From Gleimia hominis (GTDB lineage Bacteria > Actinomycetota > Actinomycetes > Actinomycetales > Actinomycetaceae), in contig NZ_CP126963.1 of NCBI RefSeq assembly GCF_002871945.2, positions 62,001 to 126,000 on the forward strand: a DNA stretch of 64,000 nt, read 5' to 3'. The position numbers were made by a program, and so were the translations under genes. The notes under the pieces are model-generated. The model saw only the letters and a list, made by a program, of their open reading frames with translations, was not told the origin of the DNA and did not search any database. Positions 24,394 to 33,236 of this stretch are shown here, one piece after another (the first letter of the stretch is position 1; each line of letters opens with the position of its first letter).

Positions 24394-25608
24394 TTGACTG
24401 AAAAGCAGATCACCCGCGCGTCCATCGCCACGATGCTCACCTTCTTCCTCTCCGGGTTGTCGGTCGCGAGTTTCCTCGCCCGAATCCCCACCATCCGCAG
24501 TGAACTCGCGTTAGAACCCTCCCGCATGGGGTTGCTGCTCCTGATTGGTTCACTCGGTTCCCTCATCGCCCTACCTTCATCCGGCCCCGTCGTGGGCCGC
24601 TGGGGGCCACGAGTCACGATTTGGGGTGCTTACGCAGTATGGGCCACTGGGATCACAGGAGTGATTCTTGCGTATGAGGCCCGAGCAGCCGGCCTGCTTG
24701 CCCCCGCACTGGCGTTCGCGCAAATCGGGATCGCGATGGCCAATGCGACGATGAACGTGGAGGGCGGCTACGTGGAAGTCGTCGCCCACCGCGTCCGCAT
24801 GCCCTGGTACCACGCAGCCTATTCCGTGGGGACCGTAGTGGCAGCACTGATTGGCGCAGCTTGTTCGTATTTCCACATCGGGGTGGCGCAACACTTAGCT
24901 GCCGTTGTGGTGTGCGTCCTTCTGGGGATCGTTTGGGCCGGTTTGAACTATGTTCCGCAACCTATTATTGAGGACTTGGCTGGAACCTCAACGCGTGGAA
25001 ACAAACGCACTTCCCGAGCGTGGCGCGAAAAACGTACGCTACTGATCGGCGTGTTCGTCCTCGGCACCGGGCTGATGGAAGGGGCAGCGAACGACTGGTT
25101 ACCACTGGCGATGGTGGACGGATTCCACGTTAGTGACACGTTGGGAACGGCGACGCTCGCACTGTTCTTGACGGTGCTTACTTTCACGCGGTTCGCGTCC
25201 TCCACGTTGCTGCACCGCTGGCCTGTGGAACGCCTGGTGCCCACACTGCTGCTGATCGCAATCGGAGGGCTAATCGTGCAGGCGGTAGCCCCCTGGCCGG
25301 CGCTCGCACTGGTGGGCGTGGTTGCATGGGCAATCGGAGCGGCCCTGGGGTTCCCATCGGCAGCCTCAGCGCTATCAAAAGAACCAGCCATGGCGGCCGC
25401 GCGCCTATCCGTACTGTCCACCATCGGTTACGGCGCATTCCTCGCCGGACCTCCGCTAATCGGTTTCTTAGCCGAACACTTGGGGTACCGCGGGGCTCTA
25501 GGGTTCATCGCGATCCCAGTTGCCGTATCCGTGATGCTGTCCGCACAGCTGAAAGACCCTCAAGAAGAAGACCCGAACGAAGGTACGGTCGGTAACAAAC
25601 CCCACTAA
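24394..25608 (+). CDS. MFS transporter, YbjJ-like
   Basis: A major facilitator superfamily permease of about 404 residues with twelve predicted membrane helices. FLARIPTIRSELALEPSRMG, just after the first helix, and GPVVGRWGPR in the loop after the second helix resemble the YbjJ subgroup. The substrate is unknown. I chose TTG at 24394 because GAGG at 24384-24387 is correctly spaced; a TTG at 24382 is also in frame but has no RBS. The C-terminal tail is hydrophilic (EEDPNEGTVGNKPH). It is separated from rpmG by a terminator, so its own promoter must lie in or beyond the rpmG 3' end. Confidence 0.8.
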   Translation: MTEKQITRASIATMLTFFLSGLSVASFLARIPTIRSELALEPSRMGLLLLIGSLGSLIALPSSGPVVGRWGPRVTIWGAYAVWATGITGVILAYEARAAGLLAPALAFAQIGIAMANATMNVEGGYVEVVAHRVRMPWYHAAYSVGTVVAALIGAACSYFHIGVAQHLAAVVVCVLLGIVWAGLNYVPQPIIEDLAGTSTRGNKRTSRAWREKRTLLIGVFVLGTGLMEGAANDWLPLAMVDGFHVSDTLGTATLALFLTVLTFTRFASSTLLHRWPVERLVPTLLLIAIGGLIVQAVAPWPALALVGVVAWAIGAALGFPSAASALSKEPAMAAARLSVLSTIGYGAFLAGPPLIGFLAEHLGYRGALGFIAIPVAVSVMLSAQLKDPQEEDPNEGTVGNKPH

Positions 25609-25696
25609 GGTGCGCGCCGCAATCGCCCCAATAACGAAAGTGCGCCGGGCGAATGACATACGTACTGAGCAATCTCCGTGAACTAGAGTGAGACAT

Positions 25697-26857
25697 ATGG
25701 AAGCATCCTTTGATTCATGCACTGACCACGTTCCGGCCAGCAACCACCCCGTGTCCGCGCGTCCGTCACACCGGCAGTACCACCCGGATTCGCACCGGTT
25801 GGCGGACTGGACCACTCTCGGGGTGGGGGCGGATGCCGAAACGGTAGTGTGCGCCCGCAGTGAAGAAGAGATCATTGAAACGGTCACCGAAGCGGACCGG
25901 GAGGGCAAACCGCTGCTCATGCTTGGTGGTGGGTCCAATATTGTGCCGTCCGACCAGCCGTTTGAGGGCGTCGTGGTGCGCGATATGCGTGAGGAACTCG
26001 AGGTTTTGCATAACTCCGGATGCGGTGGGGTAGAGGTGCGCGTCAGTGCCGGCCACGCGTGGGACACGCTGGTGGCGCGGGCAGTGCAGGAAGACTGGAT
26101 GGGGTTCGAAGCCCTGTCTGGGATCCCGGGCACCGTGGGGGCCGCACCCGTGCAAAACATTGGGGCGTACGGGCAAGAAGTGGCGTCCCTAGTGTCATCC
26201 CTGTGGGTGTACGACCGGCTCACTCGCAGCCGGCGGCAACTGTTCGTCGCGGACCTGCAAATGGGGTACCGCACGTCCGTGCTGAAACGCTCGCTGCACG
26301 ACGCGCGTATTTCGCAGGGGAAAAAGTGGCGTAACACGGGGCGGTGGGTCGTGCTATCCGTAGATTTCCACACTCCGCACGCGTCCCTCAGCGCCCCGAT
26401 TGGGTACGCGCAACTAGCGAACGCGCTCGGTTGTGAACTGGGGCAGCGAGTGGACAACCGGCAGGTACGCGCTGCCGTGCTGGCCCTGCGCGAATCCAAA
26501 TCGATGGTGTTGGACGACGCGAACCAGAACACGTACTCCGCCGGCTCCTTCTTCACAAACCCCATCGTCGATGCCGAGCGCGCGAGCCAAATCGACCCGC
26601 AAGCCCCCCGGTTTCCGGTGGGCGACGGGCAAGTGAAACTATCCGCAGCGTGGCTGATTGCCCATTCGGGTTTCGACAAAGGATACCGGCTCAATCCGCA
26701 AGCGCCAGCAAGCTTATCCACCGACCACGTGCTCGCAATCACCAACCGCGGTAACGCGCGAGCGCAAGACATTCGCGCCCTCGCCAGCGCAGTGCAGCAG
26801 GGTGTGCGTGCCCAGTGGGGGATTGAACTAGTTCCCGAACCCGTTTACCTGCAGTGA
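25697..26857 (+). CDS. murB: UDP-N-acetylmuramate dehydrogenase
   Basis: The FAD-dependent enzyme that reduces UDP-GlcNAc-enolpyruvate to UDP-MurNAc in peptidoglycan synthesis. The FAD-binding block is LLMLGGGSNIVPSD. GIPGTVGAAPVQNIGAYGQE and the catalytic-serine loop SAGSFFTNP are intact. The C-terminal HSGFDKGYR and LSTDHVLAITNRG are typical. I prefer ATG 25697 with GTGAG upstream; GTG 25688 is an in-frame alternative. The product is 386 residues, with about 25 extra N-terminal residues relative to the core. The 3' end overlaps the convergent hydrolase gene by 30 bases. Confidence 0.96.
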   Translation: MEASFDSCTDHVPASNHPVSARPSHRQYHPDSHRLADWTTLGVGADAETVVCARSEEEIIETVTEADREGKPLLMLGGGSNIVPSDQPFEGVVVRDMREELEVLHNSGCGGVEVRVSAGHAWDTLVARAVQEDWMGFEALSGIPGTVGAAPVQNIGAYGQEVASLVSSLWVYDRLTRSRRQLFVADLQMGYRTSVLKRSLHDARISQGKKWRNTGRWVVLSVDFHTPHASLSAPIGYAQLANALGCELGQRVDNRQVRAAVLALRESKSMVLDDANQNTYSAGSFFTNPIVDAERASQIDPQAPRFPVGDGQVKLSAAWLIAHSGFDKGYRLNPQAPASLSTDHVLAITNRGNARAQDIRALASAVQQGVRAQWGIELVPEPVYLQ

Positions 26858-28390
26858 ACGCATCGCGGTGAGCAGCGCCTGCGTGGCCTGCGGCTCGTCC
26901 AGAAGCCGGTTGTGCCCGTAAACCGGAATCGTGTCCACCGTTGCTCCCGGCAACCAAGTGCCCGCCGGCACGTGCTCATCCCATTTGGCCTGTAAAGAAA
27001 TGATGCGGTCATTGACCTCAGTGGACAAGAACTCAGAAACAATGTCCTGGTTACTGGGGCTGAGCCCGGCCATCCCTAAGAATCGGGGGACGTGATCAGC
27101 GAGGGAAGAACCGGAATACGGCGTGCCAAGTGACACGAGTCCGCGGATGCGCCACCCCTGGGCCCGTCCCATTGCCTCTTTGGCCACCAAACCGCCCTTA
27201 GAGTGGGCAAATAAAGTGACGTCGCGTAAATCATTGTGCACCAAGTAGTCCTCTAACCGGCGCGCCAACAGCGTAACCGGCCCAAGCATGCGCCCAAAAT
27301 CCGCTGGCAAGTGGACATCCCAACCATCGGCATGCAGAGCCTGCCCCCAGGTAGACAGGTACCGCCAGTTCTCGTACACCCCAGGGATACCCAGAGCCAC
27401 CGGGCCACCGGGCGTACGCAGCGACTGTGCATCCACCCCGGTTCCCAGCACGGTTTCTACCCCTCGTACCGCACTCAGTTTCAGTGACCGCGCGTAGTCT
27501 AACCCGATGATTGCTACGCGTTTACACACCGGTGGTGACTGCGGCCGATTCTCCGTCAACGCCTCGTAGATACTCGTCCGATTCTCATCCGTAATCGTCC
27601 GCGCGGGGCGGGGCGGCTGGTAGGGCAGAGGATCCGCGTTCGCAAGCTGTTTCAAAATCTCCGCCACCCGCTTATCGTTGTGCACCACCACCGCGTGCGC
27701 ACCCCCGGGGACCGTAAACGCCGGTACTGGCGCGCCCGTGCGGTCCCGAGCTGCTAACTGCAGGTCGCGGATCCACCGCGGCGGCGCAATCTGATCGTGC
27801 TCGCCCCGAATGAGCGTGGTGCGCGCCGCCGCGTCCGCCACCCGGTGGCCAATCGGATACGTCATCATGGCCGGTAACGTCTGCGCAAACCAACTCAGCC
27901 CACACTTCGCGTACGCCCGCAACGCAAACAACGTCACGTCCCACGGCTCGTACACCGAAGACTGCAAGAACCGCCACGCAACCTGCACTAACATGCGTTC
28001 CGTTGCGTTCACCGGCGGGCCAATCAACGCTAGCTTCCGGAACACCCGCGGGTCCCGCGCCGCCACCTCCGTCACCACTTGGGCGCCCATAGAGTGGCCC
28101 ACCAACACGGGGTGCGCCGCGCCCTCATGCCGACAAACTGCGTGCACCACCGCTGCGAACCCTGGAACCGAAAGGTACCGCTTCGGTTTTGGTGCATCCC
28201 CAAACCCCGGCAGGTCCATCGTCAACACGTTCCCCACGTCCACCAGCTGGTGGGCTAAGGCAAGAAAATACTTCGAAGAAACCCCAATCCCATGCACCAT
28301 CACAAACGTGGGATCACTGGGGCGGTGATGCGGACGCAAAAACTTGTGCGTACGCACCGCAACCCCATCAACACTAATCAACGAGTTCAC
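26828..28390 (-). CDS. Two-domain alpha/beta hydrolase (tandem fusion)
   Basis: A 520-residue protein carrying two complete alpha/beta-hydrolase heads and no signal peptide. Domain 1 (about residues 10-250) has VHGIG, the nucleophile motif GHSMG (Ser100), GEHD (Asp199) and GGAHAVVVHN (His232). Domain 2 (about 290-515) resembles lipase/PGAP1-type folds, with AHSKGG (Ser397), SLGTPYSGSSLAD, a candidate acid at WDEH (Asp471) and YGHNRLL (His493). I set the start at GTG 28390, which overlaps the adenosine deaminase stop (GTGA); a longer frame would begin at 28429 inside that gene. The substrate is unknown; esters or lipids are likely. The 3' end runs 30 bases into murB. Confidence 0.8.
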   Translation of the reverse strand: MNSLISVDGVAVRTHKFLRPHHRPSDPTFVMVHGIGVSSKYFLALAHQLVDVGNVLTMDLPGFGDAPKPKRYLSVPGFAAVVHAVCRHEGAAHPVLVGHSMGAQVVTEVAARDPRVFRKLALIGPPVNATERMLVQVAWRFLQSSVYEPWDVTLFALRAYAKCGLSWFAQTLPAMMTYPIGHRVADAAARTTLIRGEHDQIAPPRWIRDLQLAARDRTGAPVPAFTVPGGAHAVVVHNDKRVAEILKQLANADPLPYQPPRPARTITDENRTSIYEALTENRPQSPPVCKRVAIIGLDYARSLKLSAVRGVETVLGTGVDAQSLRTPGGPVALGIPGVYENWRYLSTWGQALHADGWDVHLPADFGRMLGPVTLLARRLEDYLVHNDLRDVTLFAHSKGGLVAKEAMGRAQGWRIRGLVSLGTPYSGSSLADHVPRFLGMAGLSPSNQDIVSEFLSTEVNDRIISLQAKWDEHVPAGTWLPGATVDTIPVYGHNRLLDEPQATQALLTAMRSLQVNGFGN

Positions 28391-29406
28391 AACTCTGTAC
28401 TCAGCCACCGCCGGATTCCTTCCTGCCACTGCCGCTTACACGCCGCCGGGGCAAACGACGCGTCAATCGAACTGCTCGCCAAGTGCGCCAACTCTTCGTC
28501 ACTGAACCCAATCCAGCGCGCATACTCATACTGATCCAGCAGGCGCGAACGAAACAGTAGGGGGTCGTCCGCACCCAACGCGATCTGCGCACCCGCGTCA
28601 GACAGCACTCGCAACGGGACGCGCTCCAAATCCTCATACACGCCCAGCGACACGTTCGACGTTGGGCACAGTTCGAATGCAACCCCAGAGTCAATGAGCT
28701 GGCGCATCAACTCCGGATCCTCCGTTGCCCGCACCCCGTGGCCGAGCCGAGACGGTTTCAAATACTGCACTACCTCGCGCACGTGGCGAGGCCCCAGCAG
28801 CTCCCCTCCATGTGGTACCCCCGGCAGCCCCGCCCGGCGCGCAATCCGGAAAGCCGCGCCGAACAGCGAAGTTTCCCCCGCAGTCTCATCGTTAGACAGT
28901 CCAAACGCCACCACTTCGCCCGGACCATCCCCAGCGTACTGGGCAGCCAACCGCGCTAGGGTGCGCGCATCCAATGGGTGGCGCATCCGCGAGGCCGCCA
29001 CAATCACCCCCACGGACACACCCCACTTGTGTGAGGACTTTTTCGCCTGGTCCAGAACTATCTCCAACGCCGGAGTTAACCCACCCACGTGCGGGGCGTA
29101 AGAAGTGGGATCCACCTGGATCTCTAACCGCACCGACCCTTCTTGCGCATCGTCCGCAACCGCTTCATCAACCAGACGGCGCATAACAGTTTCGCTGCGC
29201 ACCAGGGCGCGAGCCGCATCGTAAGAGCGTTGGAACCGGAACCACCCGCGCGAATCCTTCGGCACACTAAGCGGATCGTCCACCAGCAAATGCGCAGGTA
29301 ACCGCACCCGTTCCACCCGGGCGAGCTCCACCATGGTTTGCGGCCGCAAACTACCTGTGAAATGCAGGTGCAGGTGTGCTTTCGGTAATGTCCTTAGGTC
29401 GCGCAT
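28387..29406 (-). CDS. add: Adenosine deaminase
   Basis: A purine-salvage enzyme hydrolysing adenosine to inosine. All zinc-site and catalytic motifs are present: KAHLHLHFTGS (HxH) at the N-terminus, VPHGGE (catalytic Glu, zinc His), RLGHGVR, CPTSNVSLG and GADDPLLF (Asp pair). The length of about 339 residues is normal. I prefer ATG 29406; an ATG nine codons upstream (29433) is possible, and neither has an ideal RBS. It sits in the murB-add-aspC-tRNA-Trp-secE neighbourhood seen in other actinobacteria, and is translationally coupled to the hydrolase that follows it. Confidence 0.92.
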   Translation of the reverse strand: MRDLRTLPKAHLHLHFTGSLRPQTMVELARVERVRLPAHLLVDDPLSVPKDSRGWFRFQRSYDAARALVRSETVMRRLVDEAVADDAQEGSVRLEIQVDPTSYAPHVGGLTPALEIVLDQAKKSSHKWGVSVGVIVAASRMRHPLDARTLARLAAQYAGDGPGEVVAFGLSNDETAGETSLFGAAFRIARRAGLPGVPHGGELLGPRHVREVVQYLKPSRLGHGVRATEDPELMRQLIDSGVAFELCPTSNVSLGVYEDLERVPLRVLSDAGAQIALGADDPLLFRSRLLDQYEYARWIGFSDEELAHLASSSIDASFAPAACKRQWQEGIRRWLSTEL

Positions 29407-29481
29407 CGCTCGCGGTCCCACGCCCCTTCCCATCTCTAAAGTTATTGCAGCACTAGAACGCCGATTCAGCCTACGTGCAGG

Positions 29482-30273
29482 TTATATGCGCTCATTTAAC
29501 CATGCAATCAACTGGGCGCGCAGTTCAGGGGCTTGTGGCTCATTGAACACCTCATGGTAGGCATCGCGCACCGGCACGTACGTGACGTCCGCGCTACCGC
29601 GGGTGGCGCTGCGCGCAAACCGTTCTGTTGCCCGCGGGTTCACCAACTTGTCGGCGGTACCTTGAAACACCAGCAGCGGCAGCGACCACTGCTGCGCTCT
29701 TCGCAGTGCCTGGTAACCGTTCCGCACCATCGTAATAGCCGTCAATGCGGGTACGCGCCCGTGGTAGTTAAGGGGGTCCCGCTCGTAGTCCGCCACCACC
29801 GCACGGTCGCGACTCACCGCGCTAGCCTCAAGCGAAATCAACGGCAGACCCGGCAAAACCCGCGCCAGAATCCCCAGGGGAGCGAATGCCCAAGTGGGAA
29901 CCGGTGCCGTTTCAAAAGCCGGCCCGGACAAACACACGCCCGCCACACCCCGCGGGCGGAGCAAAGCCGAAGCGGCGGTAACTAAACCACCCATCGAATG
30001 TCCAAACAAAAACAGTTTGCGCGTGCGCATCTCGCGCAGTACTTGCCGGCGCACATCCTGATGCACCCGAATCAGATGCCCCACGTCCACCCGCGCTCGC
30101 GGCCCACCCGTACGCCCGTGCCCCGGGTGGTCGTACCCATACACGTCGTATCCCGCGTTCTGCAGCGCCTTCGTGAGCGCGTGGTACCGCCCGTAATGCT
30201 CCGCGTACCCGTGTGCTACGAGCACGGTTGCGCGGGGAGATTTTGCCTTCGCGGATTTCAGTTCCGGTAGCAT
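29482..30273 (-). CDS. Alpha/beta hydrolase, monoacylglycerol-lipase-like
   Basis: A 263-residue cytosolic serine hydrolase. It shows VAHGYAEHYGRY, YDHPGHGRTGG, the nucleophile elbow GHSMGG (Ser93), GTADKLV (Asp208) and the catalytic His240 in AYHEVFNEP. The HGxxEHxxRY plus DHxGHGxS pattern is typical of monoglyceride lipases, so cleavage of monoacylglycerols or lysophospholipids is likely. It lies between aspC and add on the same strand. Confidence 0.88.
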   Translation of the reverse strand: MLPELKSAKAKSPRATVLVAHGYAEHYGRYHALTKALQNAGYDVYGYDHPGHGRTGGPRARVDVGHLIRVHQDVRRQVLREMRTRKLFLFGHSMGGLVTAASALLRPRGVAGVCLSGPAFETAPVPTWAFAPLGILARVLPGLPLISLEASAVSRDRAVVADYERDPLNYHGRVPALTAITMVRNGYQALRRAQQWSLPLLVFQGTADKLVNPRATERFARSATRGSADVTYVPVRDAYHEVFNEPQAPELRAQLIAWLNERI

Positions 30274-30297
30274 GTGCCGCCTCCAGTGTTTCCTACC

Positions 30298-30345
30298 ACC
30301 TCTGAGGTTCTGGCCGCTACCTTTGCCCCTGAGGTTCTTCGCTAC
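30298..30345. repeat. Imperfect direct repeat CC(T/C)CTGAGGTTCT
   Basis: CCTCTGAGGTTCT (30299-30311) and CCCCTGAGGTTCT (30326-30338), each followed by a GCTAC-like tail, form a 27-bp-spaced repeat in the short spacer between aspC and the lipase-like gene. Confidence 0.6.
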
Positions 30346-31553
30346 TGATTGATGAGGCGCTTAATCCTCTCAATACCTTCTTCCAGGTTAGCGTCGGAAA
30401 CCGCGTAGGACATGCGGATGAACCCCGAGGGGCCGAACGCCTCGGAGGGAACTACCGCAACTTCAGCTTCGTCCAGCAGGACTGCCGCGAGGTCTGCGGA
30501 CGAGTTAATCGTGCGGCCCGCAATCTTGGTCCCAAACAGATCGCTCACCGCGGGGAACGCGTAGAACGCTCCGTGTGGGGTGGGCACGTCAAAACCCTGC
30601 ACCTGGCGCAAGCGGCGAACCATTTCCTTGCGCCGCCGGTCGAATGCTTCGCGCATCTTCGCTACCGCCGACAAATCGGAAGACACCGCTGCCAGTGCCG
30701 CTGCCTGCGCCATGTTGCACACGTTTGACGTCAGGTGCGATTGAAAACTCGTCGCGGCCTTGATCACATCGGCCGGCCCAAGCATCCAGCCGACGCGCCA
30801 CCCCGTCATCGCGTAGGTTTTCGCCACGCCATTCATGATGATCGCCGTATCCGCCAGCTGCGGCACCAGATTCACAATGTGTGTTGGCTGCGCCCCGTCG
30901 TACAGTAGGTGTTCGTAAATCTCGTCCGACAGCACCCAAATCCCATGTTCAAGCGCCCACTCACCAATCGCTTTCACTTCCTCAGGGGTGTACACCGCGC
31001 CCGTGGGGTTCGACGGTGAGCAGAACAATAGTGCCTTCGTTTTTGAGGTGCGAGCCGCTTCAAGCTGGTCAACACTCACCTTGTAGTCCTGCGTTGCATC
31101 GGCGAAGACCTCAACCGTTTTCCCGCCGGCCAGCGCAATTACCTCGGGGTAAGTGGTCCAGTACGGTGTGGGGAGCAGAACCTCATCCCCGGGGTCAATC
31201 ACCGCGGCAAACGCCTGGAACACCGCCTGCTTACCCCCATTTGTTACCAAAATGTTCTGCGCCGGGTCCACTTCGTAACCCGAATCGCGCAGCGTTTTCG
31301 CAGCAATAGCTTCGCGCAGCGGCGCTAACCCCTTACTCGGGGAGTACTTATGCATCGCTGGATCTTGGGCGGCCTCAACCGCTGCCTGTACAATGTAATC
31401 AGGCGTGGAAAAATCGGGTTCGCCCGCACTGAAACTAATCACGGGCCGACCCTGCTCGCGCAGCTCACGGGCACGGCTAGTAACCGCCAACGTAGCGGAC
31501 GGGGTGATCGCCCCGAGTCGAGATGACACGCGAGGTTTTGCTGCAGTACTCAA
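30342..31553 (-). CDS. aspC: Pyridoxal-phosphate-dependent aminotransferase (aspartate aminotransferase type)
   Basis: A 403-residue fold-type I aminotransferase, class I-gamma. [13 protein letters not shown], the substrate-side [38 protein letters not shown] and the PLP lysine in [15 protein letters not shown] (Lys245) are all present. It most likely interconverts aspartate/oxaloacetate and glutamate/2-oxoglutarate, although related enzymes accept aromatic amino acids or prephenate. The ATG is preceded by AAGGAG. The 5' region contains degenerate tandem repeats. Confidence 0.92.
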   Translation of the reverse strand: MSTAAKPRVSSRLGAITPSATLAVTSRARELREQGRPVISFSAGEPDFSTPDYIVQAAVEAAQDPAMHKYSPSKGLAPLREAIAAKTLRDSGYEVDPAQNILVTNGGKQAVFQAFAAVIDPGDEVLLPTPYWTTYPEVIALAGGKTVEVFADATQDYKVSVDQLEAARTSKTKALLFCSPSNPTGAVYTPEEVKAIGEWALEHGIWVLSDEIYEHLLYDGAQPTHIVNLVPQLADTAIIMNGVAKTYAMTGWRVGWMLGPADVIKAATSFQSHLTSNVCNMAQAAALAAVSSDLSAVAKMREAFDRRRKEMVRRLRQVQGFDVPTPHGAFYAFPAVSDLFGTKIAGRTINSSADLAAVLLDEAEVAVVPSEAFGPSGFIRMSYAVSDANLEEGIERIKRLINQ

Positions 31554-31579
31554 ATTGGGAACTCCTTAAAACTTGGAAA

Positions 31580-31666
31580 CGGCGATCCGGAAAACACTAT
31601 AAAACGCGATCTGAAAACGCAATAAACGGCGCTCCAAAAACGCTGTAAAACGTGGTTCGAAACCAC
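31580..31666. repeat. Degenerate ~24-bp tandem repeats upstream of aspC
   Basis: Units of 25, 22 and 24 bp starting at 31580, 31605 and 31627 follow the pattern CG(G)CGnTCcgAAAACnCnnTAAA. A shorter diverged copy begins at 31651 with the perfect inverted repeat GTGGTTCGAAACCAC. The array lies in the aspC 5' untranslated or promoter region. Confidence 0.7.
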
Positions 31667-31760
31667 ATTGTATATTCTTCGCGTAAACCGCATCGAGACA
31701 GCGGGTGAAGAAACGGTGAACCACAAACCTGTGGGGTGCGGCATAGATGTGAACCACCAG

Positions 31761-31788
31761 TTGGACTTGTTCGCCGCGGACCTATAAA
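31761..31788 (+). promoter_or_regulatory. Promoter of tRNA-Trp
   Basis: TTGGAC (31761-31766), a 16-bp spacer and TATAAA (31783-31788), about 52 bases upstream of tRNA-Trp. Confidence 0.65.
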
Positions 31789-31840
31789 CTTTTATCCGCA
31801 CACTTAGTGCACCAATCCGTCGCGTTAAAAGCGTGAGGGA

Positions 31841-31913
31841 AGGGCAGTGGCGCAATTGGTAGCGCACCGGTCTCCAAAACCGGCGGTTGTGGGTTCGAGT
31901 CCCTCCTGCCCTG
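31841..31913 (+). tRNA. tRNA-Trp (CCA)
   Basis: Acceptor AGGGCAG/CTGCCCT, anticodon CCA in loop CTCCAAA within stem ACCGG/CCGGC-type pairing, T-arm GTGGGTTCGAGTCCCTC. It stands directly before secE, its conserved position in many bacteria. Confidence 0.95.
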
Positions 31914-31922
31914 CGGTATAAT
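31894..31922 (+). promoter_or_regulatory. Candidate secE promoter overlapping tRNA-Trp
   Basis: A perfect TATAAT (31917-31922) begins four bases after the tRNA. At 17-bp spacing the -35 element is TTCGAG (31894-31899), which lies inside the tRNA T-loop. It would drive secE, whose GTG is 34 bases further on. Confidence 0.5.
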
Positions 31923-31955
31923 AACGAGTGTTTTAGATTTAAGGAGGTCGCGCCC

Positions 31956-32192
31956 GTGTCCAATCAGCCGTCCGCTGGAACCTCCGGTACTGACACGAAA
32001 ACAGGTTTTTTTGGCCGCATCATCCTGTTCGTTAAACAGGTGATTGCCGAGCTTAAAAAAACCGTGTGGCCCACTGGGGAACAGTGGTGGACCTTCTTCC
32101 TGGTAGTGCTCGTATTCGTCCTTTGCGTCATGGCGTACACCGGGCTTCTAGACCTCTTGTTCGGCTGGCTAAACAAACTCATTTTCGCGTAA
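31956..32192 (+). CDS. secE: Preprotein translocase subunit SecE
   Basis: A 78-residue single-helix SecE, an essential partner of SecY in the translocon. The amphipathic segment FVKQVIAELKKTVWPTGEQW precedes the membrane helix (about residues 46-66), and the family motif ELKKVxWPT is intact. The start is GTG 31956, preceded by an excellent RBS (AAGGAGG, 31941-31947). Confidence 0.96.
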   Translation: MSNQPSAGTSGTDTKTGFFGRIILFVKQVIAELKKTVWPTGEQWWTFFLVVLVFVLCVMAYTGLLDLLFGWLNKLIFA

Positions 32193-32235
32193 TGGCAGTT
32201 TGAAACCCGATCGTTTATACTAGACACGTCGATTC

Positions 32236-32268
32236 ACACACCCTAGTAACTAGGGTGTGTTCCTTTTT
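32236..32268 (+). terminator. Strong intrinsic terminator between secE and nusG
   Basis: ACACACCCTAGT and ACTAGGGTGTGT are perfect 12-base complements separated by one base (in practice about a 10-bp stem with a small loop), followed by TCCTTTTT. It should end most secE transcripts before nusG. Confidence 0.88.
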
Positions 32269-32302
32269 ATACGAGCACTAATACCCTGCGAGGTACAGGC
32301 AT

Positions 32303-33211
32303 ATGACTACAGAAGAAACATCACCTACCCCTGAGGAACAGGCTGAAACAGCAACCTCAGGCGCAACCACAGCTGAGACCACTTCTAACGAAGCTGCGGC
32401 AGCAACCCCCTCAGGTGAAACCGCTGCAGAAACCACCTCAGGTGAAACCGGGGCGGCTGAACAGTCGGCCGACGCGGAGAACACGGCCCCTACCGAGTTA
32501 GCGGCAGAGCCTCAGGAAGAAAACACTGCAAAAACCGCAGCGGACGGTGAAGCCGACGCGCAGGCAGACGTGCAAGCTGAAGCGGGCGCAGACGGTGAAG
32601 CGGAAGAAGTGGATCCCGTCCAGGCGAAACGGGAAGAACTTATGTACCTACCGGGCGACTGGTATGTAATCCATTCCTACTCCGGGCACGAACGGCGCGT
32701 AAAAGCGAACTTGGAGCAGCGGATCACGTCGCAAAACATGGAAGACTACATCTTCCAGGTGGAAGTGCCGATGGAAACCGTTACGGAACTAACCAAAGCG
32801 GGGAAGAAGAAAAAGGTGGACCGCGTGCGCATTCCCGGCTACGTGCTCGTGCGCATGGACATGAATGAAGCCTCCTGGCGCGTAGTGCGCGACACCCCGG
32901 CGGTAACCGGATTCGTGGGGGACGCGTACGACCCATTCCCCCTCACACTCGACGAAGTTGTGAGCATGCTGACGCCCATGTGGGAATCGAAAGAAGAAGC
33001 GCAGCAGGCGCAAGATCAGGTTGTTACCGCACCAGAAATCACCTATGAGGTGGGTGAATCCGTCACCGTTAAGGAAGGGCCATTTGAAAACATGCCCGCC
33101 ACGGTTTCGAGTGTGGATGCGGCGCAGCGGAAAGTCACTTTGTCCATCATGATCTTCGAGCGGGAAACCCCGATCGAACTGAGCTTCGACCAGATCGAGA
33201 AGATCGACTAG
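32303..33211 (+). CDS. nusG: Transcription termination/antitermination protein NusG, long N-terminal extension
   Basis: A 302-residue NusG that binds RNA polymerase and couples transcription to Rho or the ribosome. The NGN domain starts at about residue 115 (DWYVIHSYSGHERRVKANL) and the C-terminal KOW domain shows VGESVTVKEGPFENMPATV. The first 110 residues are an acidic, Ala/Glu/Thr-rich, low-complexity extension with short repeats (PSGETAAETTSGETGAAE). Such extensions are usual in actinobacteria, though variable. No RBS of note precedes the ATG (GAGGTACAGGCAT). The strong terminator upstream means separate transcription or read-through. Confidence 0.96.
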   Translation: MTTEETSPTPEEQAETATSGATTAETTSNEAAAATPSGETAAETTSGETGAAEQSADAENTAPTELAAEPQEENTAKTAADGEADAQADVQAEAGADGEAEEVDPVQAKREELMYLPGDWYVIHSYSGHERRVKANLEQRITSQNMEDYIFQVEVPMETVTELTKAGKKKKVDRVRIPGYVLVRMDMNEASWRVVRDTPAVTGFVGDAYDPFPLTLDEVVSMLTPMWESKEEAQQAQDQVVTAPEITYEVGESVTVKEGPFENMPATVSSVDAAQRKVTLSIMIFERETPIELSFDQIEKID

Positions 33212-33236
33212 GTGATTTGCCGCACGCTTAGTGGCA

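Noticed and set aside
31550..31963. Minus-strand open frame over tRNA-Trp (AGGTRTHNRRFWRPVRYQ...)
   Set aside because: It is again an antisense-tRNA artefact, and it overlaps the aspC 5' repeats and the secE start.
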